Part shown: piece by piece, positions 11,040 through 64,000 of the stretch
Numbering within the stretch: the first letter of the stretch is position 1
Layout: each line of letters begins with the position of its first letter
Assembly: GCA_031002005.1 (NCBI GenBank)
Contig: CM061918.1
Coordinates: 61,538,531 to 61,602,530 of the forward strand
Reading direction: 5' to 3'
Length of the DNA: 64,000 nt
Source of the DNA: Vandiemenella viatica
Lineage: Eukaryota > Arthropoda > Insecta > Orthoptera > Morabidae
Position numbers and translations under genes: made by a program
Notes under the pieces: model-generated
What the model saw: the letters and a program-made list of their open reading frames with translations, nothing else
Databases searched by the model: none
What the model was told of the DNA's origin: nothing

Positions 11040-11860
11040 TTCCGTACCATTCCAAGATGATCTGTTCCCCTGCGTGTTCTCCAAATGTTCTCTGGAGGCT
11101 AGAGTTCTGAGAAGTTAGCATACATATTACTTTCAGATATGGTTGGTATTGAATCATGCAGTAGAAGTTTTCTTTCCCATAGCCGAAATATGCTGATATT
11201 GTATCACATCCAGCAAATGCATGGATGAAGAGGATGTGTGTGGGTTCAAACTCGTGGTACCAAAGCCCATTAGCAAAATAAGAAAGCCAATATACTCACT
11301 TAGAATCATCACACTGTCGAATTTTGCTGCTTGGGAAATTGCTGCGTCAACGATCAATCCAGCAGCATCTTGTTTTGCCTGTTGATCTTGGATGCCTCCT
11401 TTTTCAGTTTTTGCATTAGTATCAACATTACACAGTTCTTGCTGCTCTCATTTGCTGCGTCACTGTAGCACTTGTTTCCTCACTGAAAATGATGCCTGCT
11501 GAAGTATCTGATGTTTTCAAACTACAAATCATTTCAGATTACTTTACTCCTCTCTGCGCAGCATAACTTCTGTATCCGTCAAATATAACTGTGATGTTGG
11601 ATCTATAGTACGTTGTCAAATAGGCTTCATATTTTCCACAGAAGCAGCCAAGGTATTTACTACTATGCCACATAACCTTATGCAGGATGAATCATCCGTG
11701 CGTAGCAAAAATTTTTGTGTTGGGTGTTGTATCTTGAAGAGATTTAAATGCTTCATATAGCGACAATTTTTTTCCATTGTTGTACGGAACAAATTCAAAT
11801 GGAACACATTGTTTCAATCCATTAAAACGGAAAAGAAATGGATTTATGACTAATTTTTTA
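11040..11860 (-). pseudogene. Decayed ORF with FAGCDT motif
   Basis: The minus strand gives FRFNGLKQCVPFEFVP, KVMW, TVIFDGYRSYAAQRGVK, DAAISQAAKFDSVMI, YIGFLILL and HAFAGCDTISAYFGYGK in this order, interrupted by several stops and frameshifts. I recall multi-copy invertebrate proteins with VFDGY..., EDTDLLVLL and HAFTGCDTTSA blocks; their function is unknown to me. Here the EDTDLL block has become SEYIGFLILL. It could be the former cargo or transposase of the inverted-repeat structure, or an unrelated captured copy. Confidence 0.6.
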
Positions 11861-11971
11861 CTTATTATGACTTAATTTTGACTGCATAAATAAACTTTGT
11901 GCCATAACATTATGTTTTCAGTTTTGCAAATCCGTTTTTCAAACTGGTACAAATACCATCAGGTAATAGAA

Positions 11972-12350
11972 CGAAATGGTAGCTCAGTGGTTAAGGTATC
12001 TGACTGAAGATCGAAATCCCGTTCTCAGCAGTAATTTTCAAAGGCCATTAACCCGAGCTTTACCTCTGCCACAGCTTGCTGTGTAATATGAAGTAAGCCA
12101 GAACGATTCTATGGTTAGGATTCCACCTTAAGCTGTAGGTTCCCTACATGCAGTACTAGTACGTGGTCAGGTTAGATAGCCACAAGAAGCGCACTGCACG
12201 GCCTATCCATAACACTGTAACCTGGCGGCCGAACAATCCTTCGGGATCTCCCGGCCAACAATACTATATGATTATTGAATGGACCATCAGTAATCAAAGT
12301 ATAGTACATATATATACTATGTCATACAGAAATACATATATATCGGTTAT
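11972..12350 (+). mobile_element. SINE family 2 copy in right arm
   Basis: A box-like TAGCTCAGTGG and B box-like GATCGAAATCCC, then the body shared with 13326-13620 and 51580-51910. It mirrors the left-arm copy. Confidence 0.72.
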
Positions 12351-12751
12351 ATATACAGGGGTTTCAGGTCATTTTGAGCTGCAAAGTAGGTAAAAACCCA
12401 ACTTTTAGGAAAAGTGTGAAATTTGGCTGATTTTCGAAGAACTGTAGCTCGCTTAATTTTGAGTTTAGAAAAAAGTTTGTAGTACGAAAGTTGTAGGAAA
12501 TTTTGTCCTCTTTCAAATAGAAAATAGAATATTTCTTGATAGGACTTATCAGGAAAGAGTTATAGACGAAAAACTGAAAAAAGTACACAAAATTTGATGT
12601 TTTTTGGCCACAGAAAATTGTGCCGAGGGTGCTGGAGGTCGAAAACTTGGTTTCTGCATACTCTCATCAACATATACAAGATAAGAAAAAAAAATCTTCT
12701 ACGTGATGTGATGTTTGTGAGACCCCCTTTTTACGACCCCGTTACTGGACT

Positions 12752-13325
12752 TCACGTTTCAAAGGTCTCCAGTTCGAGTCCGGTTTTAATTAAGTGTTCC
12801 TGTTAAGTCCTGTGCTGTACTTTCCCTTGAGAATATAAATAACACTACGAGAAGAATCTGACACAATTGAGAAAAATTAAAACAGAAATGATGCTGGCTG
12901 AATGGCTGAAGAGCCGAACGCATTTCTAAACAAACAAACATAAACAGTATAATTGGCTATACGTTGTCTGTAAAATCAGATACCGCTGTTATTTTCTGAT
13001 AGTACAGAGTAATTATCGGATACAATGGACTGGGATATATGACTTCCGTGCATTGTGAAGAGCGATATCGGTGATGTGGTTCAATCAATCATGTTATATC
13101 GCAATAATATAATTCTACGTCACTGACTGTAATCTGATTCGAAATTCAAGCTCACACCCATGTCTTTGATACTCCCGGGGGCTGTGTATCACATCCCACA
13201 TTTAACTGAGAAACTAAGTGTTACTATTGCACACTCCTGAATTAAATATAGGCCTACGTGGAAACTTCAGGAGAATTTTTTGAGCTTCATAAGGGACTAA
13301 TATCCACACATATCACGCTATCCGA
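12752..13325. other. Possible SINE tail and unique sequence
   Basis: CCAGTTCGAGTCCGG (12769-12783) looks like a tRNA B box and is followed by a non-coding tail of about 140 bp, so an A-box-less SINE fragment is possible. The rest is unassigned. Confidence 0.35.
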
Positions 13326-13620
13326 GAGGTATGGTGGCTCAATGGCTAAGGCGTCTGACTGGCGAATGGAAGGTCTTTAGTTCAAATCCCTGTCTCGCCA
13401 AAGATATTTGTAGGCCCCTAACCCGACCTTCACCACTAGTGCAGGTTGCTGTGTAATGTGAAGGACGATAGAACGTTTCCGCTGTTTGGATTCAATCTCA
13501 AATTATAGGTTACCTTTACCCGGTGGGATTATGGGGTTATGTTAGGTAAACAGGAAAGGAACTGGCCTTCCTAACGCTGATCCCAGGATTATTATGTCTC
13601 TTTTGGGATGATCCAACCAA
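13326..13620 (+). mobile_element. SINE family 2
   Basis: A box TGGCTCAATGG and B box AGTTCAAATCCC. Body with CTAACCCGACCTTCACC, TTGCTGTGTAATGTGAAG and a GGGATGATCC tail. Not a functional tRNA: the acceptor stem does not close. Confidence 0.85.
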
Positions 13621-13926
13621 CCTTCAGCTTTCCATCCTTGAGAGAAAACAGTTATATAATAAGAACGATGAGTTATTGAAAATAAAATAAAAAGACATCC
13701 TGGGATCTACTCCTGGTGTACTGCTTGCTGAAGACATGAACTGTATACTGGAATATAATGTGATAATAAGCTCGTTGAACAATGCTACGGGGAGGTTTAG
13801 AGGCCTAATGTTAACTGTAGATGGTGATGGATTATGTACCATGGAAGTGAGGAAACAGGCAAACGAAAGGTTGGTGAGACCACTGCTTGAGTATAGTGCT
13901 ATTGTACTTTCGTAAACCTTCCCGCT

Positions 13927-14926
13927 NNNNNNNNNNNNNNNNNNNNNNNNNNNNNNNNNNNNNNNNNNNNNNNNNNNNNNNNNNNNNNNNNNNNNNNNNN
14001 NNNNNNNNNNNNNNNNNNNNNNNNNNNNNNNNNNNNNNNNNNNNNNNNNNNNNNNNNNNNNNNNNNNNNNNNNNNNNNNNNNNNNNNNNNNNNNNNNNNN
14101 NNNNNNNNNNNNNNNNNNNNNNNNNNNNNNNNNNNNNNNNNNNNNNNNNNNNNNNNNNNNNNNNNNNNNNNNNNNNNNNNNNNNNNNNNNNNNNNNNNNN
14201 NNNNNNNNNNNNNNNNNNNNNNNNNNNNNNNNNNNNNNNNNNNNNNNNNNNNNNNNNNNNNNNNNNNNNNNNNNNNNNNNNNNNNNNNNNNNNNNNNNNN
14301 NNNNNNNNNNNNNNNNNNNNNNNNNNNNNNNNNNNNNNNNNNNNNNNNNNNNNNNNNNNNNNNNNNNNNNNNNNNNNNNNNNNNNNNNNNNNNNNNNNNN
14401 NNNNNNNNNNNNNNNNNNNNNNNNNNNNNNNNNNNNNNNNNNNNNNNNNNNNNNNNNNNNNNNNNNNNNNNNNNNNNNNNNNNNNNNNNNNNNNNNNNNN
14501 NNNNNNNNNNNNNNNNNNNNNNNNNNNNNNNNNNNNNNNNNNNNNNNNNNNNNNNNNNNNNNNNNNNNNNNNNNNNNNNNNNNNNNNNNNNNNNNNNNNN
14601 NNNNNNNNNNNNNNNNNNNNNNNNNNNNNNNNNNNNNNNNNNNNNNNNNNNNNNNNNNNNNNNNNNNNNNNNNNNNNNNNNNNNNNNNNNNNNNNNNNNN
14701 NNNNNNNNNNNNNNNNNNNNNNNNNNNNNNNNNNNNNNNNNNNNNNNNNNNNNNNNNNNNNNNNNNNNNNNNNNNNNNNNNNNNNNNNNNNNNNNNNNNN
14801 NNNNNNNNNNNNNNNNNNNNNNNNNNNNNNNNNNNNNNNNNNNNNNNNNNNNNNNNNNNNNNNNNNNNNNNNNNNNNNNNNNNNNNNNNNNNNNNNNNNN
14901 NNNNNNNNNNNNNNNNNNNNNNNNNN
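13927..14926. other. Assembly gap of 1000 N
   Basis: Exactly 1000 N, so probably a scaffolding gap of unknown true size. Long open frames across it are artefacts. Confidence 0.99.
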
Positions 14927-15660
14927 TATATTTTTTTGCACTTCTTGCATCTTTAACAATTTTCTGTCTACAGTAAAATTGTAATATGCTTCATCGCTTT
15001 CAGTTGTTAAACTAATGTCAATCAAAAGCTCACTTTTACTAATGAAATACAGCTCTTACTTTTACCTAGATTTCGTGTAATATTGTTATTTCAGAGTAAA
15101 GTTCGTTCACTTTGATACTCATTTTTTCTCATAAATTTAGAACCTCTAATATTGTCTCACAGCCATCAAATAAAACCTCGTGTTTTAAATTTAATTTTTG
15201 GATTTTCTAGAGCCAATTGCTTTCATTAAAATCTAACTATTTACTAAGATACTCCAGACTTTTATCTACGAATAATAGAGCATTATTTTTAATATTATCA
15301 CTTTCTGTTGAGAATTTGGCTTCTAAAGGCTTTTTCTTGTTTTCTTAACCAAAGAAACGGTATCTTTTACATTTTTCTAGCGCTGATTTTAAAGCTGACA
15401 TAATATAATACTTATTTCAGTCTGTTGGTTAACAGATATGTGAAAGTTATGTAAAGAAATTACTTGCGAAATTCAAAAAGATTTTAACTTTTGTGTCTTC
15501 ATCAGTTTCATTCGTTGCCAAAATATTGTGAATGTGTGTTGGATTATCCTCCCCTACAATAATAAAAAAAATTAGAAACGACAAAAAAATGATTATGTCC
15601 TAATAAAACTGACATAACAAACAAAATAGCGTGTGCTGTAGTGGTAGCAAGGTGAGTGAA
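14927..15660. other. AT-rich sequence right of the gap
   Basis: No recognised gene. The missing left end of the hAT remnant at 16090-16771 may lie here or in the gap, but I do not see it. Confidence 0.4.
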
Positions 15661-15775
15661 CGATCTGTTTTCTCTGAATCCGATACGCGAACTAACGAAC
15701 TAAAAGAGCGAACTAGTTCGCGAGGGAGCTGCGAACTAAACTGAGCGCTCTTCTTCGCGAACTATAATGCGCAAG
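15661..15775. repeat. GCGAACT-rich inverted motifs
   Basis: GCGAACT and its reverse complement recur: ACGCGAACTAACGAACT, GAGCGAACTAGTTCGCGAG, GCTGCGAACTAAACTGAGCGC, TTCGCGAACT. Probably the sub-terminal repeat of a DNA transposon; family unknown. Confidence 0.45.
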
Positions 15776-15811
15776 TATACATTGTACCTTTACAACTTGT
15801 GGACTGTGAAC

Positions 15812-15980
15812 CAGGGCCGGATTAAACACAGCGCGGGGCCCTTAGCAATTGTGAAGAAGGGGCCCTTTTTATAGAAGGGCCCCCTAGGAGGGGCGTGACC
15901 ATTAGAAGGCGCGAGACCCAATAGAAGGCGTGAGGCCCGTAGCATTTGCTACCTCCTGCTACTTGGTTAATCCGGTTCTG
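15812..15980. mobile_element. 169 bp hAT MITE
   Basis: TIRs CAGGGCCGGATTAAAC and GGTTAATCCGGTTCTG (13 of 16 matches when inverted), flanked by the exact 8 bp duplication CTGTGAAC (15804-15811, 15981-15988). The interior repeats GGGCCC-type motifs. Confidence 0.93.
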
Positions 15981-16089
15981 CTGTGAACTCGTGCAATTCA
16001 TTTTCCACGAACACATAAAGTAAGCAACTTCAATGTATTTCGGCTATGATTTTCAAAATATATCACAAGTACCTACTTGAGGCAAATTA

Positions 16090-16771
16090 CTTATGTCAAA
16101 GAAAGATGTAAGAATTTTTTTACGGTATATAGAAGAGCAGATCCAAAAACGGCTTCCGGGCAATTTAGCAATATTGAAAATAGTTGCTGATTTGCACCCA
16201 AAGGTTGCTACATCTCAAGTCAAACCTGACATAAAACCAACAATAAATTTATTATATCCAGCGGACTCATATTAATGGAAATACAAATGATATTGAGTCC
16301 GAGTGTTACCAATTCAGTAATACTTCCACTTCTGCAGATTTTTACTCAGAAGACTACGATTAGAAAACGACCCAAAGATTGTCCTAGCATTAATCAGTTT
16401 CGAATGCGAGTGTCGAACGCGCTTTTTCTATCTATAATATTGTTAAAAATTAATAAGTTATCTATTGAAATGCTACAAAATGTGATGATGGTCCAAATCA
16501 CATTTCAGTTAAATGATGAATCTTGCATTACACTTAATCCTTCTGCTAAAATGTTAACTTTGTTTAATATCAAGATATAAGATCTCAAAAAATCTGTACA
16601 ATCGGAACAAAAGGAAATGATTTTCGAAATATTGAATAATTTATGCTTAACGCATATTACCAACGAAAATATAGTCTTGATTTTTTAGTGGTTTTCTTCT
16701 TAATTTTGTCGATTTTGGGGGTTTTCGACTAACGCTTTAGGGGTAAAAAGAACTTTAAGTTGGCAACCCTG
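16090..16771 (+). pseudogene. hAT transposase C-terminal remnant and right end
   Basis: NASVERAFSIYNIVKN and NKLSIEMLQNVMMVQ match the hAT dimerisation region (SxERxFS ... RNRLS...L). The upstream part reads FLRYIEEQIQKRLPGNLAIL. Frameshifts and stops are present. The right end TAAGTTGGCAACCCTG (ending 16771) is a CAGGGTTGCCAACTTA-type hAT terminus. No left partner is seen. Confidence 0.75.
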
Positions 16772-16779
16772 ATTCTGTT

Positions 16780-17150
16780 TAAAAGTAACATCTGTGCTTT
16801 GTGTTGTTCGTGTCAGCTGTGTTTGTGTTTCAAATATGCTAAGGAATGCGATTTGTTTCGTATTTAACTAAACTGAAAGAGAAAAAATTCCACAAATGAT
16901 TCTTGATATCTCTATATAATTTCAGTAACTATGATATCCATTATCATGACACTGCAGAAAAAGTCATGTATACATTTTAAAAATCCCAGCAACAATTTTA
17001 GAAATCTGTTCTAATTTCCCTATACTGTCAATAGTTAGGGCCCATCGGAATGTTCGTCTTCGTAAAGCAATGAATGGTAATTTATTTAAGTGTAGAAGCT
17101 ATACTTTCAATAATACTAATGGTTCATATTATTAAATAGATTGAATCCTG
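16780..17150. other. Unassigned AT-rich sequence
   Basis: No gene or repeat end recognised. Confidence 0.45.
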
Positions 17151-17300
17151 TAACTAGAAATGACCATAACCACAACTTGAACTTTCTTTCAGGCCTAAGA
17201 GAATGAGGGATTGAAATAAATTATTAAAGTGCTAAATCAATTAAAAATTTGTGAAGGGCAAAAGTAGGTGGTTAGGGAAAGTACACTTAATAAATTTAAG
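17150..17300 (+). repeat. LINE A 3' remnant
   Basis: GACCATAACCACAACTTGAACT...TTCAGGC matches the LINE A segment GACCATGACCACAAGCTGGCACT...TTCAGGC at 25062-25095, but is highly decayed. Confidence 0.5.
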
Positions 17301-17900
17301 AATAAAGTAATAAACAAAGGGCAAATGAACTGAAAAACAAATATAATTATTGATTACTTAAAAATTTATCATAGGTCATCAGATTACAGTAGTGTTTCTT
17401 GCTGACTGTCCCTTTTTCAGAATATGTTTTGAGTGTGTTGAATTTTTGGGATTACTGGAGATCGCGATTTCGCCACGAGTTGTCATCAAAATACTGCAGT
17501 GGTCAAATGCTTGACTCCACTAGAAATTCTTTCTGAAGTACATTTAACGGTTTCATGCTGGTCCAGGCTATATTACAACCTAATTTCTGCTTGTTAATAA
17601 TGGTCCAGGCTGTATTATAACGGAATTACTGCTTTAAAATAATACGCCTTGCGACTGACTCCAGCAGTATTCCAACAATATTACTGAATGTTGTTGTAGT
17701 GGAATCACGATCTCCAGTAGACCCGAATTTTTTTCTACAGCATAGCCTATTAAATGATGTATCAGTGCTGTTTGCCTGAATACTTATTAAAATGGCTCAG
17801 TTTCAGTCATCATTGACAGGTTACAATTTCCTCCAATTTCTTCTGGAGTATCTAAGCAACACATTCATTTTTCTTCTGTGAGCAGGTATTTTCCCTAAAA
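17301..17900. other. Unassigned sequence with a short repeat
   Basis: GGTCCAGGCTATATTACAACCTAATTTCTGC and GGTCCAGGCTGTATTATAACGGAATTACTGC occur about 45 bp apart (17559, 17602), a local tandem duplication. Confidence 0.5.
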
Positions 17901-17904
17901 TCAG

Positions 17905-18057
17905 TATATGAATGGCCTCTCATTTGAGAGGACTTGGGTTTTGTATCTCTATCCAGATTTGGGTTTACCATATCAGTCCAGGTGAATTCTGTGATGGTTC
18001 CTTCAAAATATCATTGCAGAATTTCTTCCCATTCCTATCTTCTTTTTTAAAAAAAAA
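17905..18057 (+). mobile_element. SINE family 1, decayed
   Basis: Matches the body from ATCCAGATTTGGGTTT to the A-rich tail, with deletions. The tail abuts a LINE A 3' end. Confidence 0.7.
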
Positions 18058-18300
18058 TTAATTTAATTGTGATGGAGCACATTCTCCAGTGGCACCCATT
18101 TTTATCCCTTTCCTGTACCCACCTATTTTGCCTTCTACAAATTTCGCATTAAATTGTTTCACAATTTGTGGTAAATTATTCATCAATTCTCTTGGTAGCT
18201 TATTCCAATCCCTGACCCACTTACCTACAAAACTGCCTCTGATGACCCCCAATGTTGACACTGCTTTAAAAAAGTTAATAAAGTCACTCTTCACTCTGGG
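18058..18300 (-). pseudogene. LINE A 3' end
   Basis: The minus strand reads GKWVRDWNKLPRELMNNLP, then GATGECAPSQLN, matching the LINE A C-terminus and 3' UTR (WNELPREMMNNLP at 25140-25190). Confidence 0.85.
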
Positions 18301-19770
18301 TTTTCATAGATACCCATCCATCCAAAATTATTTTATATGAATCTTCACTATAATAATCATATATGTGAGCCTTTAGCCAGACAATAGTTATCCTTTACTG
18401 GTGTTGATAACCTTAGATGTGTACACAAATCTTTTTTCTGGAACTTCTAGCTTTGTCAGGCTGTGATTTTTTTAAAATCAATAACTGGGTCGCATCTGAA
18501 AGATTTTGCTTTGTTTTTCAGCCAATTTGTCAGCTATTTCCTAAACTCTCTGTTCTTTGTCTGAACATATTTTGGTAAGAAATTTTGATTTAAGGTGTTG
18601 GGAAAACCATTTTTACTGAAGGCATTCTACTTGAATTTGAAGGTCTCTGGTAACCAGCTGCATCTGTGAATTGTTCACCCACATTGCCATATATTAGTTA
18701 TGTATTTAGTATAAACTTTACTTTAGACAAAGTTTTGGGAAGTTTCTTTTACCAGTAGTAAATAGGCGAACGCTATTTGTTATATGCTTTCTTGAAGGAG
18801 GTTGCAAAGACTGCTTTTTAATTGATAAGTGCACCTATCTCTCTCTGTGTGTGTTTCAGATTTTTTTTTAAAGAGTATTTGTGTGATTAGAGTTTGTAAT
18901 TATCCTAGTGCTGGAAATAAATGCATCTGAGTTAAAACTGACATTCTTAAAGTACTTCATATTTATTAAACAAGTGGCCTTGGAGTTATTCATGTAGTCA
19001 CTGACAAAGAGTCATATTAAGAAGAAAATAAAGTGGATTAGCTTTCTTGAAAATAAAATGTTTTTTATGCTGCTTGTTTGTACGTTACTTGTCAAGTCTC
19101 CAAAAGTTATCATGCATAACCTTAAGTTTTTATATACTCTCAAGCTTTCATTATTATGTCAAAAAGCTTTCTGTCAGTTTCTTAATTTATGAACTATACT
19201 GTTAAGTACACAGACATGTTTCATTTGCGTATATACTGTCAGTAATACTTTAGATTTTTGTTAATTGAGCTACAATGTAAAGCATCACATTTTATGGATA
19301 AAAACAGTCTATATGAATGTCAAATATTTCTCTGTGTTCAAATTTCTGAAAATTATCTTGGAGTCTATCAAATAATGTGACTTCAACAGTTTTTAGTATA
19401 TCTTATCACAGAATTATAGTGAGTGATCAGAATTTGTGGCTTAAATTGTTTTGTAATAGAGTTATACATTTTAAAATTATTTTTTGGCTGCTGTGCAAAC
19501 CACAGCCAGTATAAAAACCTGTTCTTTTGGGTTGAGAGTATGGTTAGTGTAATCCCTGGACATTATTATTCAAGAAAAAGTGTACTCGTAGCTGACGAAG
19601 TAGATAAGAGAGAAGTAATACGATGTAAATCGTCTTGTTACATACAGTATTAGCTAATGTGTAGCAGCCATAATTATCATGAACATGCTCTTCTTCATGC
19701 AGTATACATGCTTATTTTCAAGGAACTGTATTACAAGAAGTTGTAGTTAACCTGAAATGACTTAAAAACA
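18301..19770. other. Unassigned AT-rich sequence
   Basis: Several short open frames without domains; no terminal repeats recognised. Confidence 0.5.
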
Positions 19771-19774
19771 TATC

Positions 19775-20040
19775 TCACATGTGGTAGGTCAGACAACATG
19801 CAGCACAATCACAGGTTTTTCGATTTGCCACGCATGCAATCTCTTGTCACTTGCACTAGCCTCACCTGGTGATCCTGCTGAATACAGTTTCATGTGACAT
19901 TCAAACCATGGAAGCATACGCAGTACACAGTGCCAAAGGTGAAGGCCGGGATTAGGGCCTGCTGAGACAGTGATTCGAAGAGTGGAGCTTTCGATCTTTT
20001 GTCAGATGTTTCAACCATTGAGCCAGCAGAACACTCCATT
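19775..20040 (-). mobile_element. SINE family 2, decayed
   Basis: When inverted it reads TGGCTCAATGGTTGAAACATCTGACAAAAGATCGAAAG, then CCTAATCCCGGCCTTCACC, the same head and body order as at 13326. Confidence 0.65.
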
Positions 20041-20375
20041 GTTTGTTAATAGTGAACAAAAACAAATTCTTTGACATGTATAAGCATATGAATTTATAGC
20101 TAAAAATCACACCAAACCTGATAATGTTTATTCCTAGATCCATCAATATTCAATTTTGCTGTTAGTCAATTTTTCATTTATTTCATTTTTTTTAGCAGTG
20201 ATTAATATTTTATGGTATTATGCCTACTCCAGTTTAATAAGCACTACACTAAGCTATGTATTGATAATCATCCAGTTAGTTTAACAGACCTGTAATATAC
20301 TACTCGTCTTAACCTATAATTTTATTCAAGCTATATTATATGCTGATCCAGTACAGGTGATTGTCAATTTCACAG

Positions 20376-64000
<43,625 letters not shown>

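Larger units (their letters stand above)
9474..12751. mobile_element. 3.3 kb structure with ~790 bp inverted arms
   Basis: Left arm about 9474-10255 and right arm about 11957-12751 are near-identical inverted copies. At least 230 bp (9822-10052 against 12163-12393) encode the same 76 residues when read inward. Outer ends are AGTCCAGTAACGGGG / CCCCGTTACTGGACT. Each arm holds about 390 bp of unknown sequence plus a SINE family 2 copy. The 1.7 kb centre holds a SINE and a decayed ORF. The flanks share AAAGGTCT, but away from the arm ends, so it is not a secure duplication. Confidence 0.8.

Noticed and set aside
9822..12393. Identical 76-residue ORFs at 9822-10052 (-) and 12163-12393 (+) as a duplicated gene
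   Set aside because: They lie in the inverted arms across SINE and arm sequence; no domain, and the identity is explained by the arm duplication.
9445..12768. AAAGGTCT on both sides of the inverted-arm structure as its target duplication
   Set aside because: The copies sit about 22 bp (left) and 9 bp (right) outside the arm ends and the intervening bases do not match as terminal repeats; may be chance.
13832..15025. Long open frames on both strands around 13.8-15.0 kb
   Set aside because: They run through 1000 N and are artefacts of the gap.

Overview
This is animal nuclear DNA, most likely from an arthropod and probably an insect. It is AT-rich, has GT-AG introns of 1 to 10 kb and no bacterial features. 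Almost every recognisable non-genic piece is a eukaryotic transposable element of a kind common in insects: Tc1/mariner, hAT, PIF/Harbinger, jockey/CR1-like LINEs, Penelope-like elements (PLEs) and tRNA-derived SINEs. The SINE body resembles repeats I associate with orthopteroid insects or stick insects, but that is from memory and weak.

The only host gene I can support is on the + strand. Coding exons run from 20376 to the right edge and continue beyond it. The model has ten exons (nine complete, plus the first 40 bases of a tenth) and is consistent in phase at every junction. It encodes a C3HC4 RING-like module at the N-terminus, an acidic/basic linker, one C2HC finger and seven C2H2 fingers (eight in all), then a Ser/Ala/Glu-rich tail. 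A nuclear DNA-binding regulator, perhaps with ubiquitin-ligase capacity, is the natural reading. Everything left of 20376 is intergenic or 5' intron.

Layout. 1-9.4 kb: LINE, hAT MITE, mariner-like fold-back and Tc1 remnants, with SINEs flanked by exact target duplications. 9.47-12.75 kb: a 3.3 kb structure with inverted arms of about 790 bp around a decayed ORF carrying the motif FAGCDT. 13.93-14.93 kb: an assembly gap of 1000 N. 15-20 kb: hAT remnants, a 169 bp hAT MITE, SINE and LINE pieces. 20.4 kb: first coding exon. 21.1-26 kb (intron 1): a Tc1 element containing a LINE containing a hAT element containing a Harbinger-type MITE, plus two SINE insertions. 26.2-31.7 kb: decayed PLE reverse transcriptase and PLE tails. 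32.7-33.9 kb: a mariner copy. 36-38.6 kb: PLE endonuclease, PLE tails and a long-TIR IS630/mariner-type element. 40.6-41.9 kb: LINE A. 44.6-47.5 kb: LINE B with endonuclease and RT. 47.9-48.8 kb: a Harbinger-like element. 48.9-56.5 kb: PLE fold-backs, another large fold-back, a minisatellite with an RTE-like tail, and exons 7-8. 57-64 kb: exon 9, a doubtful exon, a mariner remnant and the start of the next exon.

I found no new defence, toxin, CRISPR or gene-cluster system. The most unusual items are the RING plus zinc-finger gene, the long inverted-repeat structure, the repeated head-to-head PLE tail fold-backs with hammerhead-like remnants, and the four-level transposon nest.
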